Source: Streptomyces sp. NBC_00539 (GTDB lineage Bacteria; Actinomycetota; Actinomycetes; Streptomycetales; Streptomycetaceae). Taken from it: a stretch of 64,000 bases of DNA. This document shows, piece after piece, positions 9,372-17,780 of the stretch (position 1 is its first letter; each line of letters begins with the position of its first letter). Both the position numbers and the translations under genes were made by a program. A model generated the notes under the pieces. The model saw only the letters and a program-made list of their open reading frames with translations. It was not told the DNA's origin and ran no database searches. The DNA is taken from assembly GCF_036346105.1 (NCBI RefSeq), contig NZ_CP107811.1, forward strand, positions 558,001-622,000, written 5' to 3'.

Positions 9372-10516
9372 TGCCCAGGCGATCCGCAGCGCGTCCGGCG
9401 CGCCGGGATACGCAGACGGGCGCCCGCATCCGTACGGCTGCCCGCCGGGCCCGCGGCCGGCACCCCGTCCCGGGCCCGCCCACGGTGGCCCCGCTGCTCG
9501 TCACGCTGGCCGGGTACGCCTGGCGGATCCTGGTCCTGGCCGCCTTCGCCTACGCCATCTTCGCCGTCCTGGGGCGGTTCCACGAGGTCGCCGTGGCGGT
9601 GTTCCTCGGCCTGGTGGTGACGGCGATGCTCCGGCCGCTCGCCGATCTGCTGGCCCGGTGGATGCCGCGGCCGCTGGCCGTCGCCTGCGCCCTGATCGGC
9701 AGCATCGTCGTGGTCCTCGGCATCCTGGCGTTCGTCGGGGAGACCGTCGCCAGTGAATGGGACTCGCTGGTGACCGAGTTCAGGGACGGGCTGGCCAGGA
9801 TCCAGCCGTGGCTGGAGCGCCCGCCGCTGCGGCTGAACGCGGACGCCCTCAGCGACGCGCAGGCCCGTATCGGCGCGTACCTCTCCAGCCACCGTTCGGA
9901 CATCGTGAACACCGCGGTCACCGGGGCGGGCCGGCTCGTGGAGGTGCTCACCGTCGCGGCGCTTGCCCTGTTCTGCTCGGTCTTCTTCATCCACTCCGGC
10001 GACCGGCACTGGCAGTGGTTCTGCAACCAGCTCCCGGTCGGCGCGCGCCACCGGGTCGCCGTGGTCGGCCGTGCCTCGTGGAGCACCTTCACCGGCTACA
10101 CCCGCGGCATCGTGCTGGTCGCCGGGACCAACGCCATCCTCGTAGGCGTCACCCTGCTGGTGCTGCGCGTGCCGCTCGCCGTGCCGCTCGCGCTGCTGGA
10201 GTTCGTCGCGGCGTTCATCCCGCTCATCGGCTCGCCCGTGGCCCTGGCCGTCGCCGCCATCATCGCGCTGGCCACCCGGGGACCCTTGGTCGCGGGGCTG
10301 GTGATCGTACTGATCGTGGTGATCGGGCAGATCGAGGGCCATCTGCTGCACCCCCTCGTCATGAGCTGGGCCGTGCGCCTGCACCCGGTGATCGTGGCGC
10401 TGTCGGTGATCGCGGGCGCCATCGCCGCCGGGGTGGTGGGGGCGGTGGTCGCGGTTCCGCTGGTCTCGGTCCTGTGGTCGGCCGGCCAGGCGCTGCGCTC
10501 CACCGCCCCTACCTGA
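9371..10516 (+). CDS. AI-2E (TqsA/PerM) family transporter
   Basis: A 381-residue polytopic membrane protein. A basic N-terminus is followed by about seven or eight hydrophobic segments, with a large loop (roughly residues 125-185) after the third. The late segments include EFVAAFIPLIGSPVALAVA and VIGQIEGHLLHPLVM, the family hallmark. Members export small solutes or autoinducers or act as Na+/H+ antiporters; the substrate here is unknown. It overlaps the DoxX gene by one base and ends 2 bp from the convergent SHOCT gene. Confidence 0.9.
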   Translation: MPRRSAARPARRDTQTGARIRTAARRARGRHPVPGPPTVAPLLVTLAGYAWRILVLAAFAYAIFAVLGRFHEVAVAVFLGLVVTAMLRPLADLLARWMPRPLAVACALIGSIVVVLGILAFVGETVASEWDSLVTEFRDGLARIQPWLERPPLRLNADALSDAQARIGAYLSSHRSDIVNTAVTGAGRLVEVLTVAALALFCSVFFIHSGDRHWQWFCNQLPVGARHRVAVVGRASWSTFTGYTRGIVLVAGTNAILVGVTLLVLRVPLAVPLALLEFVAAFIPLIGSPVALAVAAIIALATRGPLVAGLVIVLIVVIGQIEGHLLHPLVMSWAVRLHPVIVALSVIAGAIAAGVVGAVVAVPLVSVLWSAGQALRSTAPT

Positions 10517-10518
10517 CC

Positions 10519-10821
10519 TCAGCGGCGGCGGCCTCTGGCCTCCTCGGCGGCGGGACCGAACTGTTCGTCCAGTACCGACAGCCGTCGCCAGTACTCGTCC
10601 TCGTCGATCTCCCCGGAGGCGAAACGCCGTCCGAGGACGGCGATCGGCCCCGCCTCACCCGGGGATCCGTGGCCGCCGGAGGAGGGACGGCCCGCGGCCC
10701 ACGGCCGGCTCCGCCCCACCGTGCGGCGCAGGACCGAGACGACCGTGACGACGACCGCCGCCCAAATCAGCGGGAAGAAGAGGATCCACGGGCCGGGCCC
10801 GTCGAATGCCAGCGTGTCCAT
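10519..10821 (-). CDS. Small membrane protein with SHOCT domain
   Basis: 100 residues: one N-terminal transmembrane segment (ILFFPLIWAAVVVTVVSVL), a flexible linker, and a C-terminal SHOCT motif (LGRRFASGEIDEDEYWRRLSVL). SHOCT modules are short helical motifs at protein ends thought to mediate oligomerisation. ATG 10821 has GAGGAG upstream. It is convergent with the AI-2E gene. Confidence 0.85.
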   Translation of the reverse strand: MDTLAFDGPGPWILFFPLIWAAVVVTVVSVLRRTVGRSRPWAAGRPSSGGHGSPGEAGPIAVLGRRFASGEIDEDEYWRRLSVLDEQFGPAAEEARGRRR

Positions 10822-10934
10822 CTCGTTCAGCTCCTCGGAAGTGGTCCGTGCTTCGCTTCCGAGACTGCCGGGGCCGCCGGCCCGCGTCGTCCTACGGACG
10901 GCGGCCGTACGGGTACCCCCGGCGGAGTAGGCCC

Positions 10935-11609
10935 TCAGCCGAGCCAGCCGGGCCTGACCAGACCGGATTCGTAGGCGAGCACCACCAGCTGTGCCCGGTC
11001 GCGCGCGCCCAGCTTGACCATGGTCCGGCTGACGTGGGTCTTCGCGGTGAGCGGGCTGACCACCAGGCGTCGGGCGATCTCCTCGTTGGACAGGCCCATC
11101 CCCACCAGCGTCATCACCTCGCGCTCCCGCTCGGTCAGCCGGTCCAGCCCCGCGGCGCCCGGGGCCGGCGCGGGCGCCTTGGACCGCGCCGCGAACTCCG
11201 CGATCAGACGGCGCGTCACCCCGGGCGACAGCAGCGCGTCACCGGCCACGACCGCCCGGACGGCCCGCAGGAGCTCCTCCGGTTCGGTGTCCTTGACGAG
11301 GAAGCCGGACGCGCCGGAGCGGATCGCCTCGAAGACGTACTCGTCCAGGTCGAAGGTGGTCAGCATGACCACCTTCACCGAGGCCAGGGCCGGGTCCGCG
11401 GTAATCGTACGGGTGGCGGCCAGGCCGTCGAGCACGGGCATCCGGATGTCCATCAGGGCGATGTCGGGCGTGAGCGCGCGCACCAGGCGCACGGCCTCGG
11501 CCCCGTCGGCGGCCTCGCCCGTGACCTCGATGTCCGGCTGCGCCTCGAGCAGGGCCCGGAACCCGGCCCGGACCAGCTGCTGGTCGTCGGCGAGCAGGAC
11601 GCGGATCAT
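10935..11609 (-). CDS. NarL/LuxR-family response regulator
   Basis: A 224-residue regulator. Its receiver has DD at 8-9, phospho-acceptor Asp 54 in ALMDIRMP and Lys in FLVKDTEPEELL. A LuxR helix-turn-helix follows (LTEREREVMTLVGMGLSNEEIARRLVVSPLTAKTH in two adjoining pieces). It starts at ATG 11609, inside the stop of the kinase gene (ATGA overlap). The pair is a typical streptomycete DesK-like system; target genes are not evident nearby. Confidence 0.95.
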   Translation of the reverse strand: MIRVLLADDQQLVRAGFRALLEAQPDIEVTGEAADGAEAVRLVRALTPDIALMDIRMPVLDGLAATRTITADPALASVKVVMLTTFDLDEYVFEAIRSGASGFLVKDTEPEELLRAVRAVVAGDALLSPGVTRRLIAEFAARSKAPAPAPGAAGLDRLTEREREVMTLVGMGLSNEEIARRLVVSPLTAKTHVSRTMVKLGARDRAQLVVLAYESGLVRPGWLG

Positions 11610-12811
11610 CCGGCCTCCCCCGATACGGGGCCGGAGGCCAGCGGGAGCCGGGCCCGAACCCGGAACCCGCCGTCGGGGCGCGGCCCGGCCTCCAGGGTGC
11701 CGCCCTGGGCGGAGGCCCGCTCGCGCATACCGGTCAGTCCGGTGCCGCTGCCGCCCGCCTCGTCGCCGGTGGCGGGGCCGTCGTCGTCCACGCCGATCTC
11801 CAGCCGCCCGGGTCCGCGGCCGATGCGGACCCGGGCGGTGCGGGAGGCGGAGTGGCGGACCACGTTGGTCAGGGCCTCCTGGACGATGCGGAAGGCAGCG
11901 AGGTCGGTGGCCGGGGGCAGGGCGCCGGGTTCCCCTTCGACGGTGACGGTGAGCCCGGCCGAGGCCGCCTGTGCGACGAGTTCGGGAAGCCGGCCGAGGC
12001 CGGGGGCGGGGGCGCGGGGTGCCTCGCCCGGTGCACGCAGGGTGTCCAGGACCTGCCGGACCTCACCCAGTGCCTCCTTGCTCGCCGCCTTGATGGTGGT
12101 CAGCGCGGTACGGGCCTGTTCGCGGTCGGAGTCGAGCAGGGCCAGGCCCACGCCCGCCTGGACGTGGATGACGGAGAGGCTGTGGGCCAGGACGTCGTGG
12201 AGTTCACGGGCGATGCGCAACCGCTCCTCGCCGGCCCGGCGGCGTTCGGCGGCCGCCCGCTCGGCGCGGTCGCGGGCCCACTGCTCACGGCGTACGCGGA
12301 TCAGCTCGCAGGCGGCGAGCAGGGCCGTCACCCAGGCGGTGACGCCGGCCTCGGTCCCCCAGCCGGCGGGGCCGTCGCCCGGCGGCGGGAGCCAGCGGTA
12401 GAGCCAGTGCCCGATGAGCAGGTGCCCCGTCCACAGCAGGGCGGCGGCGGTCCAGGCCGCGTACCGGTGGCCGGCCAGGACGGCGGCGAGGCAGGCCAGG
12501 GCCAGGCTGAGGAACACCGGGCCGTAGGGGTACCCGCCGGCCAGGTAGGCGAGGGTGACGGCGCAGACGCCCCACAGGACGGGCACGGGGTGGCGGTGGC
12601 GCAGGACCAGAAGGGCGGGACCGGCCAGCAGCAGGATCCGGCCCGTCACGCCGAGCGGCTCGCTGCCGGGCTGGAGGCGTGCGGCCCATCCGCTGCCGGT
12701 CACGGAGATCACGGCCACCAGGAGCGAGGACCGCCACGGCAGCCCGCCGGGGCCGGTCCGTTCCGCCCGGTCCGCCCACCGCACCGCCCCACGCCGCCGC
12801 CACTGCGCCAT
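11606..12811 (-). CDS. DesK/NarX-type sensor histidine kinase
   Basis: 401 residues with an N-terminal block of about five or six hydrophobic segments (residues 28-170) and almost no extracytoplasmic loop, so it probably senses within the membrane. A HisKA_3 motif RIARELHDVLAHSLSVIHVQ has phospho-accepting His 205. The ATPase domain ends with DDDGPATG and GTGLTGMRERA. It is upstream of and overlaps its response regulator. A 13-bp-arm palindrome at 12865-12892 lies 54 bp upstream of its start and could be an autoregulatory site or the terminator of the preceding gene. Confidence 0.93.
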   Translation of the reverse strand: MAQWRRRGAVRWADRAERTGPGGLPWRSSLLVAVISVTGSGWAARLQPGSEPLGVTGRILLLAGPALLVLRHRHPVPVLWGVCAVTLAYLAGGYPYGPVFLSLALACLAAVLAGHRYAAWTAAALLWTGHLLIGHWLYRWLPPPGDGPAGWGTEAGVTAWVTALLAACELIRVRREQWARDRAERAAAERRRAGEERLRIARELHDVLAHSLSVIHVQAGVGLALLDSDREQARTALTTIKAASKEALGEVRQVLDTLRAPGEAPRAPAPGLGRLPELVAQAASAGLTVTVEGEPGALPPATDLAAFRIVQEALTNVVRHSASRTARVRIGRGPGRLEIGVDDDGPATGDEAGGSGTGLTGMRERASAQGGTLEAGPRPDGGFRVRARLPLASGPVSGEAG

Positions 12812-12864
12812 GCGGCCACGCTAGACGGCCGGGCCCCTGCCCGTCGTCCGCCGGACGGGGTGAG

Positions 12865-12892
12865 CGGGCGTACTCCCGGGGGAGTACGCCCG
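12865..12892. promoter_or_regulatory. Palindrome GTACTCCC...GGGAGTAC between serine hydrolase and kinase genes
   Basis: Arms CGGGCGTACTCCC and GGGAGTACGCCCG (13 bp) are separated by 2 nt (GG). The site is 54 bp before the kinase ATG and 16 bp after the serine hydrolase stop, on the same strand. It may be a terminator, or an operator for the NarL-type regulator controlling its own operon. The sequence alone does not decide. Confidence 0.5.
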
Positions 12893-12907
12893 GACCGGGC
12901 GGCGCGT

Positions 12908-14113
12908 TCAGTGGGTGGTCAGCGGGTGGTCGGGGGCGAGGACCTGGGCGATGCGGGCGGCCACCGTCTGGCCGGGGTTCTGTTCCGTGGCCTTGGGGCC
13001 TTGGGTGGTCGTGACGGCGATGGACAGCTTCTGCGCCGGCAAGTAGGCCTGCACGGCCGCGTAGCCGCTGAACGACGGGTTCTGGATGATCCAGTCGTGG
13101 ACGACGAGGACGCCGAAGCCGAAGTGCTGCGCGGCGGTGTTCTTGAGGCAGACGTCGGCGGGGCAGGTGCCGGTCTTGCCGCCGAGGCCGACCGTGCCGG
13201 GGTCGAGCAGCGTCTTGAGGCCCTGCGGGGAGAGGAGTTCACCGCTGCCGATGGCGCGGGCCGAGCGGGCCAGGTCGCAGATGTTGCTGGTGAGCACCGC
13301 GCCGGCCGCGGTCGTCCAGGAGGGGTTCCAGTAGGTGGACTCCTCGTAGACGCCGCGTTCGGACGTGAAGGCGTGCAGCGCGGGGGCCGGGATCTCGGGG
13401 GTGAACGCGTTGTGCGTGCCGTTCAGTGCCAGCGGGGTCGTGATCCGCTCGGCCAGCAGCCGGTCCAGGCGGGTGCCGGTGATCTTCTCCAGGGCGACGC
13501 CGAGTATCTGGAAGTTGGCGTGCGAGTAGCTCCAGTTGGTGCCCGGCTCGTACCAGAGCGGCGGGGCCGTGGCGATGTCGACGACGTCGGAGAAGGTCCA
13601 GTGGCGGAAGGGGGCGGCTTCGAGTGCGGCGAGGAACTTCTTGTCGGTGACGTAGTCGTGGAGTCCGGAGGTGGAACTGCCGAGCATGCGCAGGGTGATC
13701 TCGGAGGCGTGGGGCAGTGTGGGCAGCCAGCGCGAGACCGGGTCGTCCAGACCCACCTTGCCTTCGTCCACGAGTTGGAGCAGGACGGTGGCCATGTACT
13801 CGATGGCGACGGAACCGGAGCGGAAGTGCATGGCGGGGTCGGCGGGGACGCCCGTCATTGACTCCCCCGTGGCGCCGGTGACGACGTCCCGGTCGCCCGA
13901 GAGCACTTTGAAGACCACCGAGTTCAGGTGCAGGTCCTGGGACGCCTGCCGGACGACGTCCCTGACCCGGGCGGCCTGACCGCCCCCGGTCTTCGGCGAG
14001 GAGACGCAGGCCTGCGGCGCGCTCGCGGCGGCCGCCGGGGAGGGGATGCCGGTGGGGAGGATCGCGGCGACGATTCCGGCAACGCTGAGCAACGCCGTTC
14101 GGGTACGCCTCAC
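12908..14113 (-). CDS. Secreted beta-lactamase-fold serine hydrolase with degenerate catalytic motif
   Basis: About 401 residues with a signal peptide (RRTRTALLSVAGIVAAILPTG) and the beta-lactamase/DD-peptidase fold. The usual SxxK nucleophile motif reads S-V-A-I in MHFRSGSVAIEY (codons at 13802-13813), so the catalytic Lys is missing. The Tyr motif reads YSHANF, while a KTG-like GGKTGTC remains. It may be an inactive or altered homologue, perhaps a binding protein. The start is uncertain: GTG 14113 leaves a normal signal peptide and has GATACT 7 nt upstream (possibly leaderless), while GTG 14155 would add 14 residues. Confidence 0.82.
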   Translation of the reverse strand: MRRTRTALLSVAGIVAAILPTGIPSPAAAASAPQACVSSPKTGGGQAARVRDVVRQASQDLHLNSVVFKVLSGDRDVVTGATGESMTGVPADPAMHFRSGSVAIEYMATVLLQLVDEGKVGLDDPVSRWLPTLPHASEITLRMLGSSTSGLHDYVTDKKFLAALEAAPFRHWTFSDVVDIATAPPLWYEPGTNWSYSHANFQILGVALEKITGTRLDRLLAERITTPLALNGTHNAFTPEIPAPALHAFTSERGVYEESTYWNPSWTTAAGAVLTSNICDLARSARAIGSGELLSPQGLKTLLDPGTVGLGGKTGTCPADVCLKNTAAQHFGFGVLVVHDWIIQNPSFSGYAAVQAYLPAQKLSIAVTTTQGPKATEQNPGQTVAARIAQVLAPDHPLTTH

Positions 14114-14201
14114 GCTCCTCAGTATCAGCGGAAGGTCAGGCCCGCGCCCGTCCACGCCGTCGGGCCCGCGCTTCCACCCCGTCGGGGCCCGCCCGCCCCG
14201 C

Positions 14202-14255
14202 CGTTACGAGGCGGGGCGCCGTTACGAGGCGGGCCGCCCTTACGAGGCGGGCCGC
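14202..14255 (-). repeat. Three 18-nt repeats at the permease 3' end, each with an in-frame stop
   Basis: Units at 14202-14219, 14220-14237 and 14238-14255 differ at only a few bases (plus-strand core TTACGAGGCGGG). Read on the minus strand, each encodes Pro-Ala-Ser-stop in the permease frame. The gene therefore ends at the first TAA and meets two further in-frame stops, each after another PAS. This looks like local tandem duplication of the gene end. Confidence 0.85.
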
Positions 14256-15610
14256 CGCGCCGGGGCGAACCGGTGCAGGAGCGCGTGGAGCAGCACCGCG
14301 GCGAGGGTGCCCGCCACGACCCCGCTGCCGAGGACCGTCCGGGCCCAGCCGGGGAACCCCTGGTAGAGGTCGGGTGCGACCACCGGCAGCAGACCGGCCG
14401 TCAGGGCCAGTGCCGCGACGGTCGGGTACGCGCTCTCCCCCGGCGCCCCGGCGGCCGCGCCCGGCAGCGCCCGCCCCAGCATGGTGACGCCCATGACCGC
14501 GATGATCCCGTAGATCACGAGGGCGGATCCGCCGACGATCGCCGCGGGGATCGCCGCGAGCAGCCGGGAGAGGGGGGCGAGCAGGCCCACCAGGACCAGC
14601 AGCACGCCCGCCCCCGCCGTCACGAACCGGCTGCGCACAGCCGTCAGGCGGCCGATGCCGATGTTCTCCGCGCTGGTGACCAGCAGGGACGTGCCGAACA
14701 GGGCGCCGAACACGGAGATCAGCGCGTCCGCCCTGGCGACGCGCGGCACGTCGCGGCCGGGGTCGCTGTCCCGGCCCACCGTCTCGCTGTTGAGGACGGT
14801 CTGTCCGGTGACCTCCGCCAGGGTGGTGAGGCCGAACACGAGCAGCGGCAGCGCGGCGAGCACGTCGAAGTGCGGCGCCCCGTACGGCAGCAGGTGCGGC
14901 AGCGCCAAAGCGCCCGGGCTCCCGTCGCCGGCCGGGGCGAACGCACCCAGCCCGGTGGTGAACGCGATCAGGGTGCCCGCGCCCATGCCGAGCAAGACCG
15001 CCGTCTGCCGCCAGACCCCGCGCAGGACCACGAGCAGCAGCACGGTGCAGCCGATGGTGGCTGCGGCCAGGAGCACCGCCGAGGGGGCGGCGTACCCGGG
15101 GGTGCCGCGCGGGCCGGTGATCAGCTGGGCGGCCACCCGGATCATCGCGATGCCGATCAGGAGCACCGTGGTGCCCATGACCAGCGGCGGGAAGAGCCTC
15201 ACGACCCTCGCGTAGAACGGGAGCACGGCGAACAGCAGCGCCGCGGCGAGGAGTACGGACCCGGTGGCCGTCGCGGGACCGTGGTCCCCGGCGATCTGGA
15301 GGAAGAGGGCGGTCGCCGCCCCGCCGGGCAGCATGACGAACGGCAGCCGGGCCCCGATCCGCCAGAGCCCGAGGGACTGGAGCAGCGCGCCCGCTCCGCA
15401 CAGCAGGAGGGTGGCGCTGAGCAGGGACGCGGTGCGGGCGGCGTCGAGTCCGAGGGCCTGACCCGTCAGGAAGGTGGTCGAAACGGGGGCTGCGATCATC
15501 GCCAGCACGTGCTGCGCGGACAGCGGTACCAGCCGGCGCAGCGGCACCCGCTCGTCCACGGGCCGCACCGGCTCCGGCGGGCGGGGCGCCGGAGGGGCCG
15601 GGGCGCTCAC
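14240..15610 (-). CDS. NCS2-family nucleobase (uracil/xanthine) permease
   Basis: A 456-residue membrane protein with about 12-14 hydrophobic segments, related to uracil and xanthine/urate permeases (NCS2). Family-like pieces are PLSAQHVLAMIAAPV near the N-terminus, TVLNSETVGRDSDP in the middle and the segment LVTSAENIGIGRLTAVRSRFV, where the E-N-I-G signature lies. It starts at GTG 15610, overlapping the stop of the arylsulfotransferase-like gene by 4 nt. A second NCS2 gene lies at 17781. Nucleobase import by proton symport is known for the family; the exact substrate is not predictable here. Confidence 0.88.
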   Translation of the reverse strand: MSAPAPPAPRPPEPVRPVDERVPLRRLVPLSAQHVLAMIAAPVSTTFLTGQALGLDAARTASLLSATLLLCGAGALLQSLGLWRIGARLPFVMLPGGAATALFLQIAGDHGPATATGSVLLAAALLFAVLPFYARVVRLFPPLVMGTTVLLIGIAMIRVAAQLITGPRGTPGYAAPSAVLLAAATIGCTVLLLVVLRGVWRQTAVLLGMGAGTLIAFTTGLGAFAPAGDGSPGALALPHLLPYGAPHFDVLAALPLLVFGLTTLAEVTGQTVLNSETVGRDSDPGRDVPRVARADALISVFGALFGTSLLVTSAENIGIGRLTAVRSRFVTAGAGVLLVLVGLLAPLSRLLAAIPAAIVGGSALVIYGIIAVMGVTMLGRALPGAAAGAPGESAYPTVAALALTAGLLPVVAPDLYQGFPGWARTVLGSGVVAGTLAAVLLHALLHRFAPARRPAS

Positions 15611-16734
15611 GCCGTGCCCTGCGCGTTCAGCCACGGCAGTTCCTCCGCGGAGTAACGGTAGGCGCGGAAGACGGCGTTGGGCTCGGAGGGGAAGAGCCCG
15701 CGTACCTCGGACTCGCGGTAGCCCCCGAAGTACGGGACCACGTACTCCCAGCACAGGTAGCCGTCCGGGGTCACCTCGAAGATCCTGCCGGAGGGCGAGT
15801 CCGTGACGAGCGTGTTGCCGCCCGCGAGGCGCTGTGCGCTGCCCATGAAGGGCGCGAAGAACGCCTCGCGCGACGGGTCGTGGTACTCCCAGACGACCTT
15901 GCCCGACGACCGCTCGATCTCGATGACGCGTGAGTACGGCACGTCCGAGTGGGGCCGGAAGACGCCGTTGTCGAAGACGAGCAGGTTCCCGCCCGGGAGT
16001 TCGGTCGGCGCGTGCTGCTGGGAGACGACGCCGGGCTCGGTGCGCCACACGACCTCACCGGTCTCCCGGCTGATGACGACGACGGCGGAAACGCTGCGCA
16101 GGCTGGCCAGGACGTTGCCGTCGGCGAGCGGCAGGACGCTGTTGATGAGGGGCCAGTGCTCGCGCGAGTAGGCGGGGTGGAGCGCGTACTCCTCGCGGTC
16201 GAGGTGTTCGGCGGCGCTCCACGTCCAGGTCACGGTCCCGTCCGCGTCGACCTCGCGGATGGTGTCGGCCCATACCGTGGCGTCCGTCTCGGAACCGGGC
16301 ACGCCGCCGCGCACCCCGTCGGCTTCGGCGCCGCGCAGCGGTTCGAGCGCGGTGTACAGGAGGCGGCCGTCGCCGAAGTGGTGCGCGTCGTGGTGCTGGA
16401 GGGGGTCCCGGTATTCGCGCAGGACCGTGCCGTCCGGGGCGGCTTCGAGCATGACGCCGCCCCGGTACTTGTGCCACATGGGGAAGAGGGCCGGCTCGCC
16501 CGGGAGTACGCCGCTGTAGGCGAGGTTCCCGTTGCCGAGGACGCGGGCGTGGCGGCCGGGGCGGTACGGGAGCTTCCACTGGTGGACGACCGTGCCGTGC
16601 GGGTCGATCAGGTACACCTCGCCGTCGCCGGTGAGGGGGGCGAAGAGGGTGTACCCGCCTTCGCTGACGTCGGGGTCGAGGGCGATCAGGCCGGTGCCCC
16701 GACGGCGGCGGGCGTTCTGGTCTACTGCGGACAT
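15607..16734 (-). CDS. Arylsulfotransferase (ASST)-like beta-propeller protein
   Basis: 375 residues of repeated propeller-like units (GNGNLAYSG, GDGRLLYTALEP, ADGNVLASLRS, PGGNLLVFDNG and AGGNTLVTDSPSG mark successive blades), resembling the arylsulfotransferase family. Histidines such as HHDAHHFGDG and SQQHAPTELPGG lie where ASST catalytic residues are expected. No signal peptide is seen, unlike periplasmic ASST, so it would act in the cytoplasm. ATG 16734 has AGGAGG upstream. It overlaps the downstream permease gene, suggesting a joint role in uptake and processing of a small aromatic or heterocyclic compound (inference). Confidence 0.75.
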   Translation of the reverse strand: MSAVDQNARRRRGTGLIALDPDVSEGGYTLFAPLTGDGEVYLIDPHGTVVHQWKLPYRPGRHARVLGNGNLAYSGVLPGEPALFPMWHKYRGGVMLEAAPDGTVLREYRDPLQHHDAHHFGDGRLLYTALEPLRGAEADGVRGGVPGSETDATVWADTIREVDADGTVTWTWSAAEHLDREEYALHPAYSREHWPLINSVLPLADGNVLASLRSVSAVVVISRETGEVVWRTEPGVVSQQHAPTELPGGNLLVFDNGVFRPHSDVPYSRVIEIERSSGKVVWEYHDPSREAFFAPFMGSAQRLAGGNTLVTDSPSGRIFEVTPDGYLCWEYVVPYFGGYRESEVRGLFPSEPNAVFRAYRYSAEELPWLNAQGTA

Positions 16735-16880
16735 GCCGGTCCTCCTGTGAAACTTTCTTTGATTACACCAACTGGGTTAGAAGGTAGCGGCGGAGTGTTG
16801 CGGCACTGTGACGGCCGTGCGAAGCCCCCTCGGGCTTGCGAGAGGATGATCCGCAGAGCGGACCGGAACCGAGGAGTCAC

Positions 16881-17456
16881 GTGAGAGACGAAGCGCCCGC
16901 AGCGGCCGCACCACGGATCGGCGCGGGCATCCGCCGCCGACGCAGGAGCCTCGACCTCACCCTGGCGGAGGTGGCCGCCGCGACCGGGCTCTCCTCCCCG
17001 TTCCTCAGCCAGGTCGAGAACGACCGGGCCCGCCCCAGCATGCGCTCGCTCCAGCTCATCGCGGACGCCCTGCAGACGACCGCCGTCCAGCTGATGGCCG
17101 CCGCCGGAGCCCCGCGCCGGGTGGACGTCGTGCGCGCCGACGCCGACCCCGGACTGGACCCGGCGGCCCGGGTGCGTCCGCTGGTACGCGGCCACCACCA
17201 GATGCACGCACTGGAGTTCACCGGGGACCACGACGCGGACCGGGCGTTCGAGCACCGCAACGACGAGCTGATGTACGTCGCCGACGGCTCCGTGGAGGTC
17301 GAGGCGGACGGCCGCACACACCACCTGGGCCGGGGCGACACCCTTTACCTCTCGGGCGGCGTCCGCCACCGCTGGCGCGCCCTCGAACAGGGCACGCGCG
17401 TGCTGCTCGTCGCCGTGGCCGACCACATCGAGGCCGCCCCGGACCCCCGCGCCTGA
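16881..17456 (+). CDS. XRE-family regulator with C-terminal cupin sensor
   Basis: 191 residues: an N-terminal helix-turn-helix (GAGIRRRRRSLDLTLAEVA and TGLSSPFLSQVENDRARPS, residues about 10-65) and a C-terminal cupin barrel (ALEFTGDHDADRAFEHRNDELMYV, then HHLGRGDTLYLSGGVRHRWRA). Such regulators usually bind a small ligand in the cupin and control adjacent transport and catabolic genes. GTG 16881 with GAGGAG upstream is preferred over an upstream ATG. It sits between, and divergent from, the ASST-permease pair, and upstream of the second permease, so both are likely targets. Confidence 0.88.
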   Translation: MRDEAPAAAAPRIGAGIRRRRRSLDLTLAEVAAATGLSSPFLSQVENDRARPSMRSLQLIADALQTTAVQLMAAAGAPRRVDVVRADADPGLDPAARVRPLVRGHHQMHALEFTGDHDADRAFEHRNDELMYVADGSVEVEADGRTHHLGRGDTLYLSGGVRHRWRALEQGTRVLLVAVADHIEAAPDPRA

Positions 17457-17780
17457 CCCGGCCCGACCCGCCGGGGCCCGGCCCGCCCGCACCGCCCCCG
17501 CACGCGCCACTCCGGTTACTCGCGAGGAAAGCCCAGATGTGGCTATGGTGAGCGCCCTCGGTCCAAAACTCCTTCGGATCGCAAGGAGAAGCGCGTCTTC
17601 GCGCGCTGATCGAAGGGCAACCTGCCAATCCAGGGCCCATGTTCCAGTGCGGAGCGACGTGGTGTCGGCAACACCGCCCGGCGTCGGCCCGGTACGAGCC
17701 GGCTTGCCCTCGCCCCGACATCCACGGGGCTGGAGGGCGGCGGTCTTCTCATTCACCTACCTCGCGAAGGCAAGGCAGAG
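17457..17780 (+). other. 324-nt gene-free leader before the second NCS2 permease, hairpin-rich
   Basis: No convincing gene. Three clear hairpins on the plus strand: CTCCTT/AAGGAG (17569-17574 with 17583-17588), GCGCG-TCTT-CGCGC (17591-17604) and GGTGT/ACACC (17661-17665 with 17671-17675). Their position in front of a nucleobase transporter gene makes a regulatory RNA or attenuator plausible, but I do not recognise the core of any known riboswitch class. Confidence 0.45.

Noticed and set aside
11852-13861. Plus-strand frame of 669 codons opposite the kinase and serine hydrolase genes
   Set aside because: Covers two well-supported minus-strand genes and has shadow-like composition.
17457-17780. 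Known riboswitch (TPP, cobalamin, guanidine, ZTP) before the permease
   Set aside because: None of the conserved cores I know could be matched; only generic hairpins are visible.
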